Counted from the first letter of the stretch, positions 8,563 to 17,628 are shown. The stretch: 64,000 bases of DNA from Vibrio sp. CB1-14 (GCF_040412085.2 NZ_CP115920.1:1240001-1304000); one strand, 5' to 3'. Notes: a model not told the origin generated them from the sequence alone. Numbers and translations are program-made.

Positions 8563-9120
8563 AAACGCTACCTATTAACCTCACTAAGTACTCAGAAAAC
8601 TGACGCTTTTTAGACGGATTTCTTCCGTATTTGCATTCCGTCTATATTGCTGGCGTCCATTATGAAACTCAACTGGTATCAACTTGTTATGTGACTAGAT
8701 CTAGAGTTATGGGGGCGAACTACTTAAAAACCCGTAGAACAGAACAAAGCACGGATTAGATTAACTTGTTTTATTGGTGTACTGCTCAGGTGTTCCGTTT
8801 GCAGGTTCTGTGAAGGTTTGGGGCAATTATGAGTTATGAAGCGCCGACTACCAAGGTTCTTCGCCAGCGTTTCAGAAAGAGGGCGATTATTACGTTACCA
8901 TGCGGTATTGGACTTGCTAACAGCAGCGCCGATGCAATATCTGTAAATGAACTAGAATGCGAAACAGCTTGTTTCCCAATTCCATCTTTATCCAAATTGA
9001 GATCCCAAGACTTTCTCAATACTGTTTGTTTTGCTTACGATAGGTCAAGCATGCTGGCAAGCTACGAGCATCACTCACACTATGTCAGCGCTAGTCAGCA
9101 TGCTTGATTTTAGATGCGGT
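8563..9120. other. no convincing gene; AT-rich spacer
   Basis: This 558-base stretch contains a 92-codon plus-strand frame (8829-9107) and a 61-codon minus-strand frame over the same bases. Neither has a recognisable domain or good composition, and I do not call either a gene. Its right end holds the inverted repeat listed next. No attC is visible upstream of the DUF2971 gene. Confidence 0.4.
9045..9107. repeat. perfect 12-base inverted repeat next to serine recombinase
   Basis: TCAAGCATGCTG (9045-9056) and CAGCATGCTTGA (9096-9107) are exact inverted copies 39 bases apart, and each arm itself contains the palindrome GCATGC. The right arm ends 14 bases beyond the recombinase stop codon. It may be a recombination site for that enzyme or a long-loop terminator. 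Confidence 0.5.
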
Positions 9121-9759
9121 CTATGAAGAAGATGCGGAACGGTTTTTAAATCGTCTCCAAGTTGAGATTGAAACGCCAGCGAGTTCGCATGCTTTAACTT
9201 GTGATAGTTGGTTTACCTCAATGTACTTGTCTACTTCTAAACACTTGTCCACTGTTTCTTGAACTTGTTGTTTACCCTTAAAGTTCGCCTTGTTCTGAGC
9301 TATGCCTTCAGCTTGTCGCCTACGTCGGTCGATGTAGTCTTTTGAGGCCATTGCTGCAAGAACATCGAGCATCAAGTTATTTATCCCTTTCAGGACGGCG
9401 CTCATCACTTCGCTGGTTAATTGGTCTACTGACGGAGTTAATATTTGATAACTCGTTGGTAAGTCAATTGCGACCACTCTCAACCCATTGAATTTCAATT
9501 TATCTTTAAGCTTTTCCCAATCTTCAGTTTTCATTCGTGTTAAACGATCGACTTGCTCCACTAGAAGAACGTCACCTGCGAAAGAGTCTTCAATTAGCCG
9601 GTTGAGTTCAGGTCTTTCGTAAATTCGACCACTAGCCTGTTCTACGTAAAATTGTTCGATAACGTGGCCTTGTGATTCTGCAAAGTTGCGCACATATTCT
9701 TTAGCTCGCTCAGCATTCTGTTCGCTAGTCGATGCTCTTAAGTAAGCTCTAATTTTCAT
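9121..9759 (-). CDS. serine recombinase (resolvase/invertase family)
   Basis: About 212 residues. The N-terminal catalytic domain begins KIRAYLRASTSEQNAERAK, with the nucleophile Ser in the RASTSEQ motif. It continues with VLLVEQVDRLTR, the family's conserved DRLTR helix. A C-terminal helix-turn-helix follows (QVKACELAGVSISTWRRF). The family cuts and rejoins DNA at short palindromic sites to resolve or invert segments. The ATG at 9759 is preferred over a GTG one codon earlier because AAGGG is then well placed. Inverted repeats lie on both sides (9045-9107 and 9812-9862). It probably belongs to a transposon or cassette within the island. Confidence 0.85.
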   Translation of the reverse strand: MKIRAYLRASTSEQNAERAKEYVRNFAESQGHVIEQFYVEQASGRIYERPELNRLIEDSFAGDVLLVEQVDRLTRMKTEDWEKLKDKLKFNGLRVVAIDLPTSYQILTPSVDQLTSEVMSAVLKGINNLMLDVLAAMASKDYIDRRRRQAEGIAQNKANFKGKQQVQETVDKCLEVDKYIEVNQLSQVKACELAGVSISTWRRFKNRSASSS

Positions 9760-9811
9760 CACTACCCTTAATGAGTCTTTTAGATACCTTTAAGCACTAT
9801 GGTTCATTTAG

Positions 9812-9862
9812 CTACCCTAGCAACCTATATGAACGCGATGGGTTCATGGTGAACTAGGGTAG
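9812..9862. repeat. res-like inverted repeat upstream of serine recombinase
   Basis: CTACCCTAG (9812-9820) and CTAGGGTAG (9854-9862) are exact inverted copies. Between them are GAAC and GTTC half-sites (near 9831 and 9842), and further GTTCA or GAACTA motifs flank the block. Serine recombinases commonly act at a palindromic site beside their own gene, so this is a candidate res site and operator. Confidence 0.5.
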
Positions 9863-9892
9863 ACTTATATGAACTAGTTTCCTTGAAGTGGG

Positions 9893-11596
9893 TTACTCTA
9901 GCCACTCGAATGGCTTTACTTGTTCAAGGTAGTGATCAAATTTGATTGTTTCGACAGCCTCCTTGAGTTTCTCAAGTTCAGCTTTGCTACCGTAACGGTC
10001 ATACGTAATTGTGCCGTTTTCGTGCCCAACCAAAGCAGCGGGCACCGCAGCGAGTACACCAGACTGTTTAAAATGGTTGATAAAATTGTGTCGGAAGCTA
10101 GAAAATCTTTTCTTCTCTGCTGAGAGATTAATTAGCTTAGAGAAGTATCGACTAAACCACTCGCCATGATTTTTATAATAACCGCCTTTTTTGCTATACG
10201 TTAGTTCAGGAAAGAGTAGATCATCTGAATGAAAACGTTGAAGATACTTTTCGAACCCTAGTGACAATAGTGTTGAATGCACTGGTACTAAACGCTTAGC
10301 TCTTCTATTTTTCAACGATTGATCTTCATCTGAGTTTGATAGAGCAAAATGCAAAATTCCATGTTTGCAATGAATGTTCTTCGCTTTTAGTTGCGCTATT
10401 TCATTTGGGCGCATACCTGAAAGTAGCGCAATAAGCGGCAGCCAGAACTGACTGTAGTTATAAATTTTCTTTGTTTTGTGTCGCTTTATCGTATGTGATG
10501 TAAAAATAGGCTGAGAGAAAATAGTCAGTAGATCCTTTTTCTCAAAGGGGTTTACGTCATCACATTCATAGTAGTTCTCCTTTTTCGTTCCTAATCCACT
10601 GAAAGGGCTTTGTGTTTTGACTATGTGTTTATCTATCCACTTGTAGATAGTAGCCGCCTTTTCTAAATAACGGCCAACAGTGCTTTCCGAGATAACTTCT
10701 CTTCCCACATTTTCATTGATTTTTATCCACTCGGAAACAGGGTACGGACGGAATACCTCCTCGTCATGCTTTGAACTTCGAATTTTAGGTAGCATTCTTA
10801 GCTTTTCCAAAGCTAAATCTCCATCGTCTACAGTCAAACTAGTTACATCAAACTTGCCTATTAGCTCATGAACTAACAAACACATCCTAATTGTCGATAG
10901 CGCTTCAATAGAGTTACCATCCTTATCTTTTTTAAGTCTTATGTCGTTGTTTTTTCTCCTTAAATATTTTTCACAGAGAGCTTTAATGTCGTTAGCATCA
11001 ACGTTGTAATCTATTAATGGCGTGGTACTGCTCTGAGACGTGTGCTTAACGGTTTCCAGTTCATGGATATGTTCGCCTTCTACAGTTGGGATCTGTGTAC
11101 TTTGAGCTGATTGTGAGAGAGGGTTATTAAGCATGGATGCTACAACAAGATTGATTTTCTCGTATTGAGTAGTCTCGATAGCGTGACGAGCTTGCAGCAT
11201 TAGCTTGTAGTGGTCTTCTAAATAACACAAAATTGTATCGTGTGTAGTATCTCCTAAGTTGGGGTAGCTATGCTGAATCATCTCCATTCGTTTTAAAGCT
11301 CGAACTAACGGAGACTCTTGCTCTGGGTATAAATCATGGATGAACTGTAGCGTTTTGAAACCGGCTAAGTTTGAAATCCCAATACTTGGCTCTGGGGTAC
11401 GGCGTTTAGTACACTCTTTGAGCATATCATGCACCTCACTTGACTCACTCAGCTTACTATATGCATGAAGAACGTCGCTCGAATCTTGATTAGCCAGCAT
11501 TATGATCTGTGTCTGAATGGACGATAAGTCCGACATTAAATCTGAAGCTTCTATCTTTGATTCGCTCTTGTTGTGCTCTATAACGCCAACGACCAT
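9893..11596 (-). CDS. tyrosine recombinase lacking the N-terminal domain
   Basis: 567 residues, a clear paralogue of the integrase at 1248. They share SGMRPNEIAQLK, the SNSDEDQSLKNRR-like stretch, VPVHS, LFPELTYSKKGGYYK and GEWF.RYFS. Catalytic residues Arg502 (FSSFRHNF), His525 (LVGH) and Tyr535 (ITYDRYGS) are present, as is the first Arg in GMRPNE. It lacks the first 50 or so residues (the DUF6538 arm-binding domain). Its ATG has a strong GGAGAGG, so it may be translated as is. The bases just upstream still encode, across a stop and frame changes, a short segment resembling the lost domain. It may be impaired in site choice. Confidence 0.8.
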   Translation of the reverse strand: MVVGVIEHNKSESKIEASDLMSDLSSIQTQIIMLANQDSSDVLHAYSKLSESSEVHDMLKECTKRRTPEPSIGISNLAGFKTLQFIHDLYPEQESPLVRALKRMEMIQHSYPNLGDTTHDTILCYLEDHYKLMLQARHAIETTQYEKINLVVASMLNNPLSQSAQSTQIPTVEGEHIHELETVKHTSQSSTTPLIDYNVDANDIKALCEKYLRRKNNDIRLKKDKDGNSIEALSTIRMCLLVHELIGKFDVTSLTVDDGDLALEKLRMLPKIRSSKHDEEVFRPYPVSEWIKINENVGREVISESTVGRYLEKAATIYKWIDKHIVKTQSPFSGLGTKKENYYECDDVNPFEKKDLLTIFSQPIFTSHTIKRHKTKKIYNYSQFWLPLIALLSGMRPNEIAQLKAKNIHCKHGILHFALSNSDEDQSLKNRRAKRLVPVHSTLLSLGFEKYLQRFHSDDLLFPELTYSKKGGYYKNHGEWFSRYFSKLINLSAEKKRFSSFRHNFINHFKQSGVLAAVPAALVGHENGTITYDRYGSKAELEKLKEAVETIKFDHYLEQVKPFEWLE

Positions 11597-12905
11597 TAAT
11601 TACCTCTCCAAGTCATTGTTTTGCAGCCCAGTTGGGTACGCAAGTGTCAATCTATAATCTAACCAGCATTGAACAATTCCTTGTTCACATGCCTAGGTCA
11701 GGGAAACTCAAGCCGAAAGATATCGTAGGGAAGTGTGAGGGGGATTAGTGTGCGAGCATTCTGCGAGATAGCTCCAGAGAATATAGAATCACTAGGGTGT
11801 TAACTATTGCCCGCTCCTGGTTCGGAGGTGAAAGTAGGGTTTGTTAGTTGACTAGTATGGACGTTTCGAAGCAGCAGAAGTGTCGGTGTAGTGATAAACA
11901 CAGGAATGCCCCAAAACCGGCTGTTAAAGACCAATATCACATCGATTTGAGAGGGCATAGGTAATTATCAAGCACAACTGTTCTAGAATTATGCTTTCTC
12001 TTTTTCTTAGTACGACCGATTGGATTAGATTCAATCTATATTCGGTGCTGCCAAAATTGGTGACAACTTTGGAACAGCTGGCTTAATCGATATTGCCAGT
12101 TGTTTCGCAGGTAACATTGGGCGTTTACGATCATGCTATTCAAAATTCGTGATCACGTCATGGAACCGCTGCCGATGGATTGCGCAGTAACCTCATCATT
12201 AAGAGAGTAATGGTGTCAGGTAAGACCTTTCCCTAACCGAGGGTCATAGGCAAATATTATGAGAAAGTAGTCTGATGCGCCCTAGGCGCGTTGATGTGAT
12301 TAATTTAGACCATCTGAATCACAGGGAGCGCTGGGTCGTTAGTGCATTGAGCCTCGCTTTAATCGAGGTGAAGTCAGATGCTTCCGGTGTCGCTGGTTCT
12401 TCAGGTTGTGCAACATCATACTAATTTTATACTGTTGGTATGTTTCCTTTTAAGTTTGTTCGAAGGCGATAAATACTCTTTAGAATTGTTGAAGTTACTG
12501 TTTCTTTCTTGGGCGATGTTGTGGCGCTTACAAAGAAGGTTGTTTGATTTTTGTTAATACCATTTCCATGTGCTATTGGCTGTATGTTTGTCGATAGTTA
12601 ATATGAAGAGAGGTGGTTAGAGTTTGCGCGTTGGTGTTCACTATTTAAACGGTTGTTTACGGCAAAATAGGATGAAGTGATCAAGTTCAAATAAATGTCT
12701 TTTCTATTTATGCGTGATTATTTATTTAGGTGATGTATCACGATCTCGTAATTGCAATGGCTGATATATTTCAAAGTTAAATGCGTCACCACTCATTTGT
12801 TTCGTGAATATTATTATGGTTGTGTGAATGATGCAAATTTGTATAAATTCATTCTTATCATAGACTTCGCTATGATTTTAAAACTTCTGTTTTATTGGTG
12901 TCAGA
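11597..12905. other. 1.3-kb stretch without a recognisable gene
   Basis: Stops are frequent in all frames, and I could not assign any fragment to a family apart from the first 100 bases. Those contain the eroded N-terminal coding remnant of the adjacent integrase: on the minus strand one frame reads DYRLTLAYPTGLQNNDLER before a stop. The right end (12640-12900) is AT-rich and probably carries the promoter of the small gene and protease that follow. No clear operator was found. Confidence 0.5.
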
Positions 12906-13034
12906 ATGAATGAATTTAGAAAAAATAATATAGTAGCAATAGCAATTTTAACAGTAACAACAATCCTGCCAGAGGGAGCAGCTTGCGGTGGTGGTTCTAG
13001 TTCTAGTGGCGTTTCTTCTTTATTAAACGCTTAG
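12906..13034 (+). CDS. 42-residue secreted or lipoprotein-like peptide
   Basis: A short gene ending 21 bases before the protease start. The peptide has a charged N-region (MNEFRKNN), a hydrophobic core (IVAIAILTVTTIL), and then PEGAACGGGSSSSG before a short tail ending SLLNA. That is a complete export signal followed by Cys-Gly-Gly-Gly-Ser. The GAAC junction resembles a weak lipobox; alternatively a type I peptidase could cut after Ala-Ala. The ribosome site is weak. Codon use and the clean signal shape argue for a real gene, probably in one transcript with the protease. I know of no named family; it could be a modulator or export partner of the protease. Confidence 0.55.
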   Translation: MNEFRKNNIVAIAILTVTTILPEGAACGGGSSSSGVSSLLNA

Positions 13035-13055
13035 CAGCACATACAGAGGTATATT

Positions 13056-14852
13056 ATGAAAACCCTTTCAATGGCAATTGCACTAGCTCTAACTCTAACC
13101 ACTTCAGTTTCTGTTACCGCAGCAGACGTAGCCCCTATGATTGGCGGCGAGTTTGTGGAAACCGTTCCTGGGCACTTGTACGACGATTCGATTCTGCACC
13201 TTCGTGTGCATGGTCAAAAAAATGGTTACCCTAACACCGTCTCTTGCGGTGCAGGCGTTATCGGCGGTAAATGGTTACTTACTGCGGAACACTGTCTAGA
13301 CGATCTTGACGGAACCATCACTCTTACTCAGAGTAATGACCGTAATGATTACGACAAACAGTCAACAATGAACGTAACACACCACACCACTCGAAATCCT
13401 CAGCGTTACGCTGAACGACTAGAGTACTTAAAGGCGTATTACCAACATTATACACCTACCGATGACACGTATGGTAAACCGCTTTACAGAGACAATGAAG
13501 AACAGATCACTGATGACTACATTCAAGAGGTACTAGCATTACCTTCGGATACTATCATTGGTAGCAATCTTCATGGTGAAACAAACCACCGCGGTCAACA
13601 TGTTGACAATTGGGCAGACTTTGCGATTTTAGAATTGGAAACACCAATCACACACAAAAACCCATCAGCTATAGGTTTTTTACGTGATACCGATTTCAAC
13701 GAAACAATCGTAAAAGGCAGTGAGTTTACCTTTCAAGGATGGGGACAGGACAGCGACAGACGCACGCCTCGATACATCCAGCAAGGTGACTTCACATTCT
13801 ATCGAAGTGATCTTCAAGCTCATTATTTCCGTGATCGTTGTGATGAAGATAATGTCACACACTGTTACATTACTTACGAACCAACTTTCTCATTGCAAAA
13901 TAATGGCGATAACCTTATGAGCGTGCTACCAGGTGACTCTGGTACACCCCTCAAGCGTGATCACACGTTCTACGGAGTAGCATCATTCGTAAGCCTTGGT
14001 AGCTCAGTCCAAACTGCAGATTCAAACTTTTTTGAGTTTGGCCCGCATAAAGACTTTATTTTGGATACGATCAACACGATTGTTACCCCAAATCTACCGG
14101 TTATCGAAGTACCTGCAACAGGCTTTGGTGAAACTATTCATTACAACATCCAAAACCTAACGCACAATGACGCCAGACTCAACCTAGTTGAGAGCGGCAC
14201 TATCATTGCTGATGGCTACGCTCGTATTATACACGCCTGTCAAAACACACTGAGTTCATTTGACAATTGTGTTATTGACATTGAATTACTTTCGGCGCAA
14301 GACGGTTATTTCAACTACAACGGCGAATATTCGTTCGAAGTGGCAGAAATCAACGGCGAAGCTAGAACTATCAGCCTTGATATTCCAGTTTCAGACGTAA
14401 CACCAATTGTTGAAGGTGACAAATTTACTAAAGATGGTATGGAAGTGACCTTCCAAAGCATTAACAGTAAAGTCGAGATGGTAAAAGCTGAAAATGACAT
14501 GGTCGTTCAGTTCTATCTATCCGAGGTGGTCGACATGGACAGCGTGAGCGTTTCTCTACAAGATGCGGGTGGTATTTACGACTTCAATGGCAATATGCTT
14601 AACACTTGTGAAACCAGCCACAAGAACAGTGATCTTGTTCAATGCAACATCGCAATCTCTGCGTTCACTCACAGTGATTCGATGTTTACCTTCAAACTTG
14701 GCGACCAAGAAACAGCGATCGTTGAAACTACTATTAGCTTCATCACCGATCCTGGCACTGATGGCAACACAAACTCAGGTTCAAATGGCGGCTCATTTGG
14801 CATCTTTGGTTTATTTGCCCTGGGTCTTCTTGGCTTGTTCCGCAAGAAATAA
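13056..14852 (+). CDS. trypsin-like serine protease with GlyGly-CTERM tail
   Basis: 598 residues. A signal peptide (1-22) precedes an S1-family domain starting near MIGGEF (28-33). The catalytic triad is His79 (LLTAEHC), Asp188 (NWADFAILE) and Ser295 (LPGDSGTPL). Large insertions between His and Asp make the domain longer than trypsin. A second, beta-rich region (about 345-560) has paired cysteines. The end is a GlyGly-CTERM signal: SNGGS, a hydrophobic helix (FGIFGLFALGLLGLF) and RKK. In Vibrio such proteins leave by type II secretion and are processed and surface-attached through rhombosortase. AGAGGT stands before the ATG. A 42-codon secreted-peptide gene is just upstream and a terminator follows. 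Confidence 0.9.
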   Translation: MKTLSMAIALALTLTTSVSVTAADVAPMIGGEFVETVPGHLYDDSILHLRVHGQKNGYPNTVSCGAGVIGGKWLLTAEHCLDDLDGTITLTQSNDRNDYDKQSTMNVTHHTTRNPQRYAERLEYLKAYYQHYTPTDDTYGKPLYRDNEEQITDDYIQEVLALPSDTIIGSNLHGETNHRGQHVDNWADFAILELETPITHKNPSAIGFLRDTDFNETIVKGSEFTFQGWGQDSDRRTPRYIQQGDFTFYRSDLQAHYFRDRCDEDNVTHCYITYEPTFSLQNNGDNLMSVLPGDSGTPLKRDHTFYGVASFVSLGSSVQTADSNFFEFGPHKDFILDTINTIVTPNLPVIEVPATGFGETIHYNIQNLTHNDARLNLVESGTIIADGYARIIHACQNTLSSFDNCVIDIELLSAQDGYFNYNGEYSFEVAEINGEARTISLDIPVSDVTPIVEGDKFTKDGMEVTFQSINSKVEMVKAENDMVVQFYLSEVVDMDSVSVSLQDAGGIYDFNGNMLNTCETSHKNSDLVQCNIAISAFTHSDSMFTFKLGDQETAIVETTISFITDPGTDGNTNSGSNGGSFGIFGLFALGLLGLFRKK

Positions 14853-14860
14853 CTAATACC

Positions 14861-14884
14861 AAGCCCTCTTTGTGGGGGCTTTTG
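14861..14884 (+). terminator. terminator after the protease
   Basis: AAGCCCTC and GGGGGCTT form a stem around TTTGT, followed by TTTTG, nine bases after the protease stop codon. Confidence 0.65.
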
Positions 14885-15123
14885 ACAAAGGTCTAGCTTT
14901 TAAGCTGGGCCATTTTCCCAAATGGGAGTATCTAAATATGGGTGCCCCGATATGCTTCCAGAGCTTCCCTGCAATAATGTGAACTCGAAGTAGCGATCGT
15001 GGGGTTGCTCATTCCACACCCCGTAAGCGCCAGTTACTCAGCGTATTGAGGGGTAAACCAAAGCTATTAGGCCTTGGTTAGATTCCATGGTAGAAGCGCT
15101 TCTATATCTTCGATCGTCTCGGC

Positions 15124-15198
15124 GTACGGTATGCAGTGAAAGTTGTATGTACGGTTCTTAGGGAGACGGCACTTGATAACAAGTGTCGTCCACCCGAC
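15124..15198 (+). ncRNA. group II intron 3' remnant (domains V-VI)
   Basis: The 34 bases at 15124-15157 match the bacterial domain V pattern at the loop and 3' half (GTATGCAGTGAAAG, then TATGTACGGTTC), but the expected 5' GAGCC is replaced by GTACGG. The catalytic AGC triad is therefore lost. Right after it, TTAGGGAGACGGCACTTG and CAAGTGTCGTC form a domain VI stem with a GATAAC-type loop. It ends CCACCCGAC, with an A seven bases from the end like a branch point. No reverse-transcriptase frame is seen; the upstream bases (14960-15120) may be intron domain IV residue. This is a dead relic, recognised by pattern. Confidence 0.5.
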
Positions 15199-15214
15199 AA
15201 AAGCGCTTTACGCT

Positions 15215-15260
15215 ATCAACATAGTGAGTGTGATCAATATAGTAAGACTATCAATATAGT
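15215..15260 (+). repeat. three 11-base direct repeats (ATCAATATAGT)
   Basis: ATCAACATAGT (15215-15225), ATCAATATAGT (15233-15243) and ATCAATATAGT (15250-15260) are spaced 18 and 17 bases apart, in one orientation, like small iterons. They follow the intron remnant. The surrounding stretch 14885-16228 has no other firm gene. Confidence 0.45.
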
Positions 15261-15338
15261 GCACCCTAGAGACCGCTGCGATAAGCGGCTCTTTGGTGGC
15301 AGCATCAAGACTCTCACTAGTCCCCCCGAAGTCTTTCA

Positions 15339-15575
15339 CTACTTTTGCCATATGAGAATTGCTCCATTGCAGTTATAGACTAATTTTTCTGGGACAGCAC
15401 TACCGCTTTGTATTTTTTCAGTCAGGTGGCAGTCAGTGGTTTCGGATAAGAACACCTCATAATTTTCATTCCTTATTTCCACGTAAAGCAAAATTGCATC
15501 TATGACTTGAGTGACGGTTAACAGCGTTACGGCTAAAGCCACGACCAGTACTAACATTATTAAAGTTGAGCGCAT
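15339..15575 (-). CDS. putative 78-residue single-pass membrane protein
   Basis: A short frame beginning MRSTLIMLVLVVALAVTLL, a good membrane or signal helix. The soluble part, of about 50 residues, has two cysteines (TTDCHL and VYNCNG) that could form one disulphide. The frame is open further upstream, but the ATG at 15575 places the hydrophobic segment at the N-terminus as expected. No strong ribosome site is seen and I recognise no family. It could be a small exported protein of the island. Confidence 0.35.
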   Translation of the reverse strand: MRSTLIMLVLVVALAVTLLTVTQVIDAILLYVEIRNENYEVFLSETTDCHLTEKIQSGSAVPEKLVYNCNGAILIWQK

Positions 15576-15774
15576 TGTGACAACAACATCGTGCTTGGTT
15601 GAACATGTGAATGTTAGCCCGACTCTACATGCCCACAAGCTACTAAGCGAGCCAAAAAGAATTCACAACACCGTCAATGAAGTTAAGTTTCTAGCATACA
15701 CATATACGGTAGCCCAATGCAGGGTTTAGCTTTTGCCTACCCAGGCTTCAATGGAGAAACCGATACCAAAATGA

Positions 15775-15808
15775 CTTCGTCTAATTTCACTATAGAAATT
15801 AGACGAAG
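15775..15808. repeat. perfect 14-base inverted repeat hairpin
   Basis: CTTCGTCTAATTTC (15775-15788) and GAAATTAGACGAAG (15795-15808) are exact inverted copies around ACTATA. No T-run follows, so it is not a standard terminator. It may be a protein-binding site or the junction of a small repeat element. Confidence 0.55.
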
Positions 15809-16228
15809 AGATAAAATCGACCGCTCGTACAAGGAGAACGGGCAGTGCAGAACATTACTTATAGAAGTAGCTGGAAGTTCAGCGTTATTAGGTGATCGAG
15901 AAACGGTGGTAAGCATATTTTTATTGGCGTTATCACTCAGACTGCCAACTCGATACATAACGTGACAAGCACAAACTTAAAACATAGCCCCTGATGGTGG
16001 AATCAACGCCTAATTCAGCTGTCGACTGAGCCATCAGAGACGTCATTTTTAGAATAGAAAATGTCGTCACCTCTTATTTGGTGAGGATGCAAAAAGCCCT
16101 CGATTCCGCACATGGAAGAGCATCAAATAACTACCGACGTATATCATTTATCGCTACAGCCGAATGGCTGCGCAATCAGCTATGTCATACATAGGAGAAT
16201 ATCAACGGAATACAGGAGAAAAATACAA

Positions 16229-17239
16229 ATGAACAGGAAATACTCAGGGCATACTCTGAACCGAGTGCGAGATTTTACAAAACCCAACTTTTCGTTGGGA
16301 TCTCGAGACATGGAGAAAGCACTGATCAATGCTTCACTAGAACAGCAAGGAGGAGTTAAGAATAATACCCACAGGTCCAGGTTGGCGGCAATTCGTGATT
16401 TTTCAGTTTTTTTGAAGGTTAATACAAGAATTAAGAGGTTGAATCACATAGACAAAACAACCGTGCTTCAATATGGAGAGCAGCTTCAGGAACGTTATGA
16501 AGTTGGTACTCTTAGCCCTGTGACGGCAAGAGACTATCTCAGTCATATAAATAGAACCCTAGCGCAGGCGAGAGGTGATGAAACTTGCGTTGTTAGAGCT
16601 ACTGCAGATTTAGGATTCGTGCCCAAATCAGGGGTTGCGCAAACAGATGGTTCCATAGCTGAACGTATCCATCAGCGCATACTCCATGGTGTTAGTGAAG
16701 AATTAGGCTTAATTATTCGGTTGCAACGAAAATTCGGCATGCGATTTCGAGAGGCTTGCCTGCACGATGCCCAGCAATCGTTACGAGCGTTAGCAAAGAA
16801 CGAAATACCCACTATCTCTAGGGGCACGAAAGGAGGCCAGTCTAGGTCGATGCCTGTTGAAAACACCGAGCAATACAGCCTATTAGTCCGAGTGGCAGCT
16901 TACCAAAAAGAGCATAAGACACACACTCTGATTCCTGACGGCCGCGGTTTTAAAAGCTTCCAAAGTTATGCGTGGCGTGAAACAAAAGCAATAGATGCTC
17001 TGTACCTTACTCATGGAGAAAGGAAATTCTTCGCCACTGAATTTTACGCAAGAAAAATTGGGGTTCGATGTCCAGTGCAATCAGGGATATCACATGGTAA
17101 AGAGCACTTTGCCTTCATAGCCAAAGAACTTGGTATTCCAATCGAGCATGCGCAGAGCTTAGACCGTATAGTTCGGTTAGAGTTGTCAGAACTCCTTGGG
17201 CATCATCGCGTTGAGATTACAAACGCCTATCTAGGATAA
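16229..17239 (+). CDS. tyrosine recombinase, Integrase_1 type
   Basis: 336 residues from the ATG at 16229, chosen because AGGAGA lies just before it; a longer frame upstream has no ribosome site. The N-terminal SAM-like DNA-binding half (about 15-140) is followed by a catalytic domain. The latter has LQRKFGMRFREACL (catalytic Arg), DGRGFKS, and LLGHHRVEITNAYLG, which gives the His-x-x-Arg-like box and the terminal Tyr nucleophile. This is the compact Integrase_1 type found on integrative elements of Vibrio and relatives, and is unrelated in detail to the DUF6538 integrases here. The next gene starts four bases after its stop, so they form an operon. Confidence 0.75.
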   Translation: MNRKYSGHTLNRVRDFTKPNFSLGSRDMEKALINASLEQQGGVKNNTHRSRLAAIRDFSVFLKVNTRIKRLNHIDKTTVLQYGEQLQERYEVGTLSPVTARDYLSHINRTLAQARGDETCVVRATADLGFVPKSGVAQTDGSIAERIHQRILHGVSEELGLIIRLQRKFGMRFREACLHDAQQSLRALAKNEIPTISRGTKGGQSRSMPVENTEQYSLLVRVAAYQKEHKTHTLIPDGRGFKSFQSYAWRETKAIDALYLTHGERKFFATEFYARKIGVRCPVQSGISHGKEHFAFIAKELGIPIEHAQSLDRIVRLELSELLGHHRVEITNAYLG

Positions 17240-17243
17240 TGCC

Positions 17244-17543
17244 GTGAACAAACACACTTTTAAACAAGTAATGACGGTCATGGCTCCGTATCGTAAAAAA
17301 GGCATCCCTTTCCGCCAGAAACAAATCAAAAGATTAATTTCGATACTGGAGGATATTTTTCAGCACGAGAAGTACTTAAGCGAGCAAATCCACAAAGTTG
17401 GGAGGCGTCAAATAATTGGGTACTGGGAGAGGACTAAACATGAATCAAACCAAACCCGAAAAGAAAAGTATGCAATTCTAAAGCTGTTCTTTGAGCAAGC
17501 ACACCTAAGGGGTAGAGTGCCATTTCCTAAGTTGGATTCGTAA
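17244..17543 (+). CDS. small basic protein, stand-alone SAM-like domain
   Basis: 99 residues, starting with GTG four bases after the integrase stop. The sequence is basic and helical (RKKGIPFRQKQIKRLISIL, later QIIGYWERTKHES and KLFFEQAHLRGRVPFP). It resembles the core-binding N-terminal domain of tyrosine recombinases without any catalytic box. Tight coupling to the integrase suggests an accessory DNA-binding or directionality factor. This is inference; the family was not identified by name. Confidence 0.6.
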   Translation: MNKHTFKQVMTVMAPYRKKGIPFRQKQIKRLISILEDIFQHEKYLSEQIHKVGRRQIIGYWERTKHESNQTRKEKYAILKLFFEQAHLRGRVPFPKLDS

Positions 17544-17628
17544 GTAAAGCAGAAAAATGGCTCAACACACTTACGCAATTCGATAGTTGACCATACGACA
17601 TGCATAACTAAAACGTGGAGGTAAAGTT

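Noticed and set aside
8829-9107. A 92-codon plus-strand frame.
   Set aside because: No domain, poor composition, an equally open opposite frame, and its end coincides with the inverted repeat.
10279-10294. CACTGGTACTAAAC, a 14-base match to the sequence before the integrase at 18345.
   Set aside because: It lies inside the integrase coding region at 9893, in the antisense of the conserved LVPVHS codons, and lacks the second GGTACT at 13-base spacing.
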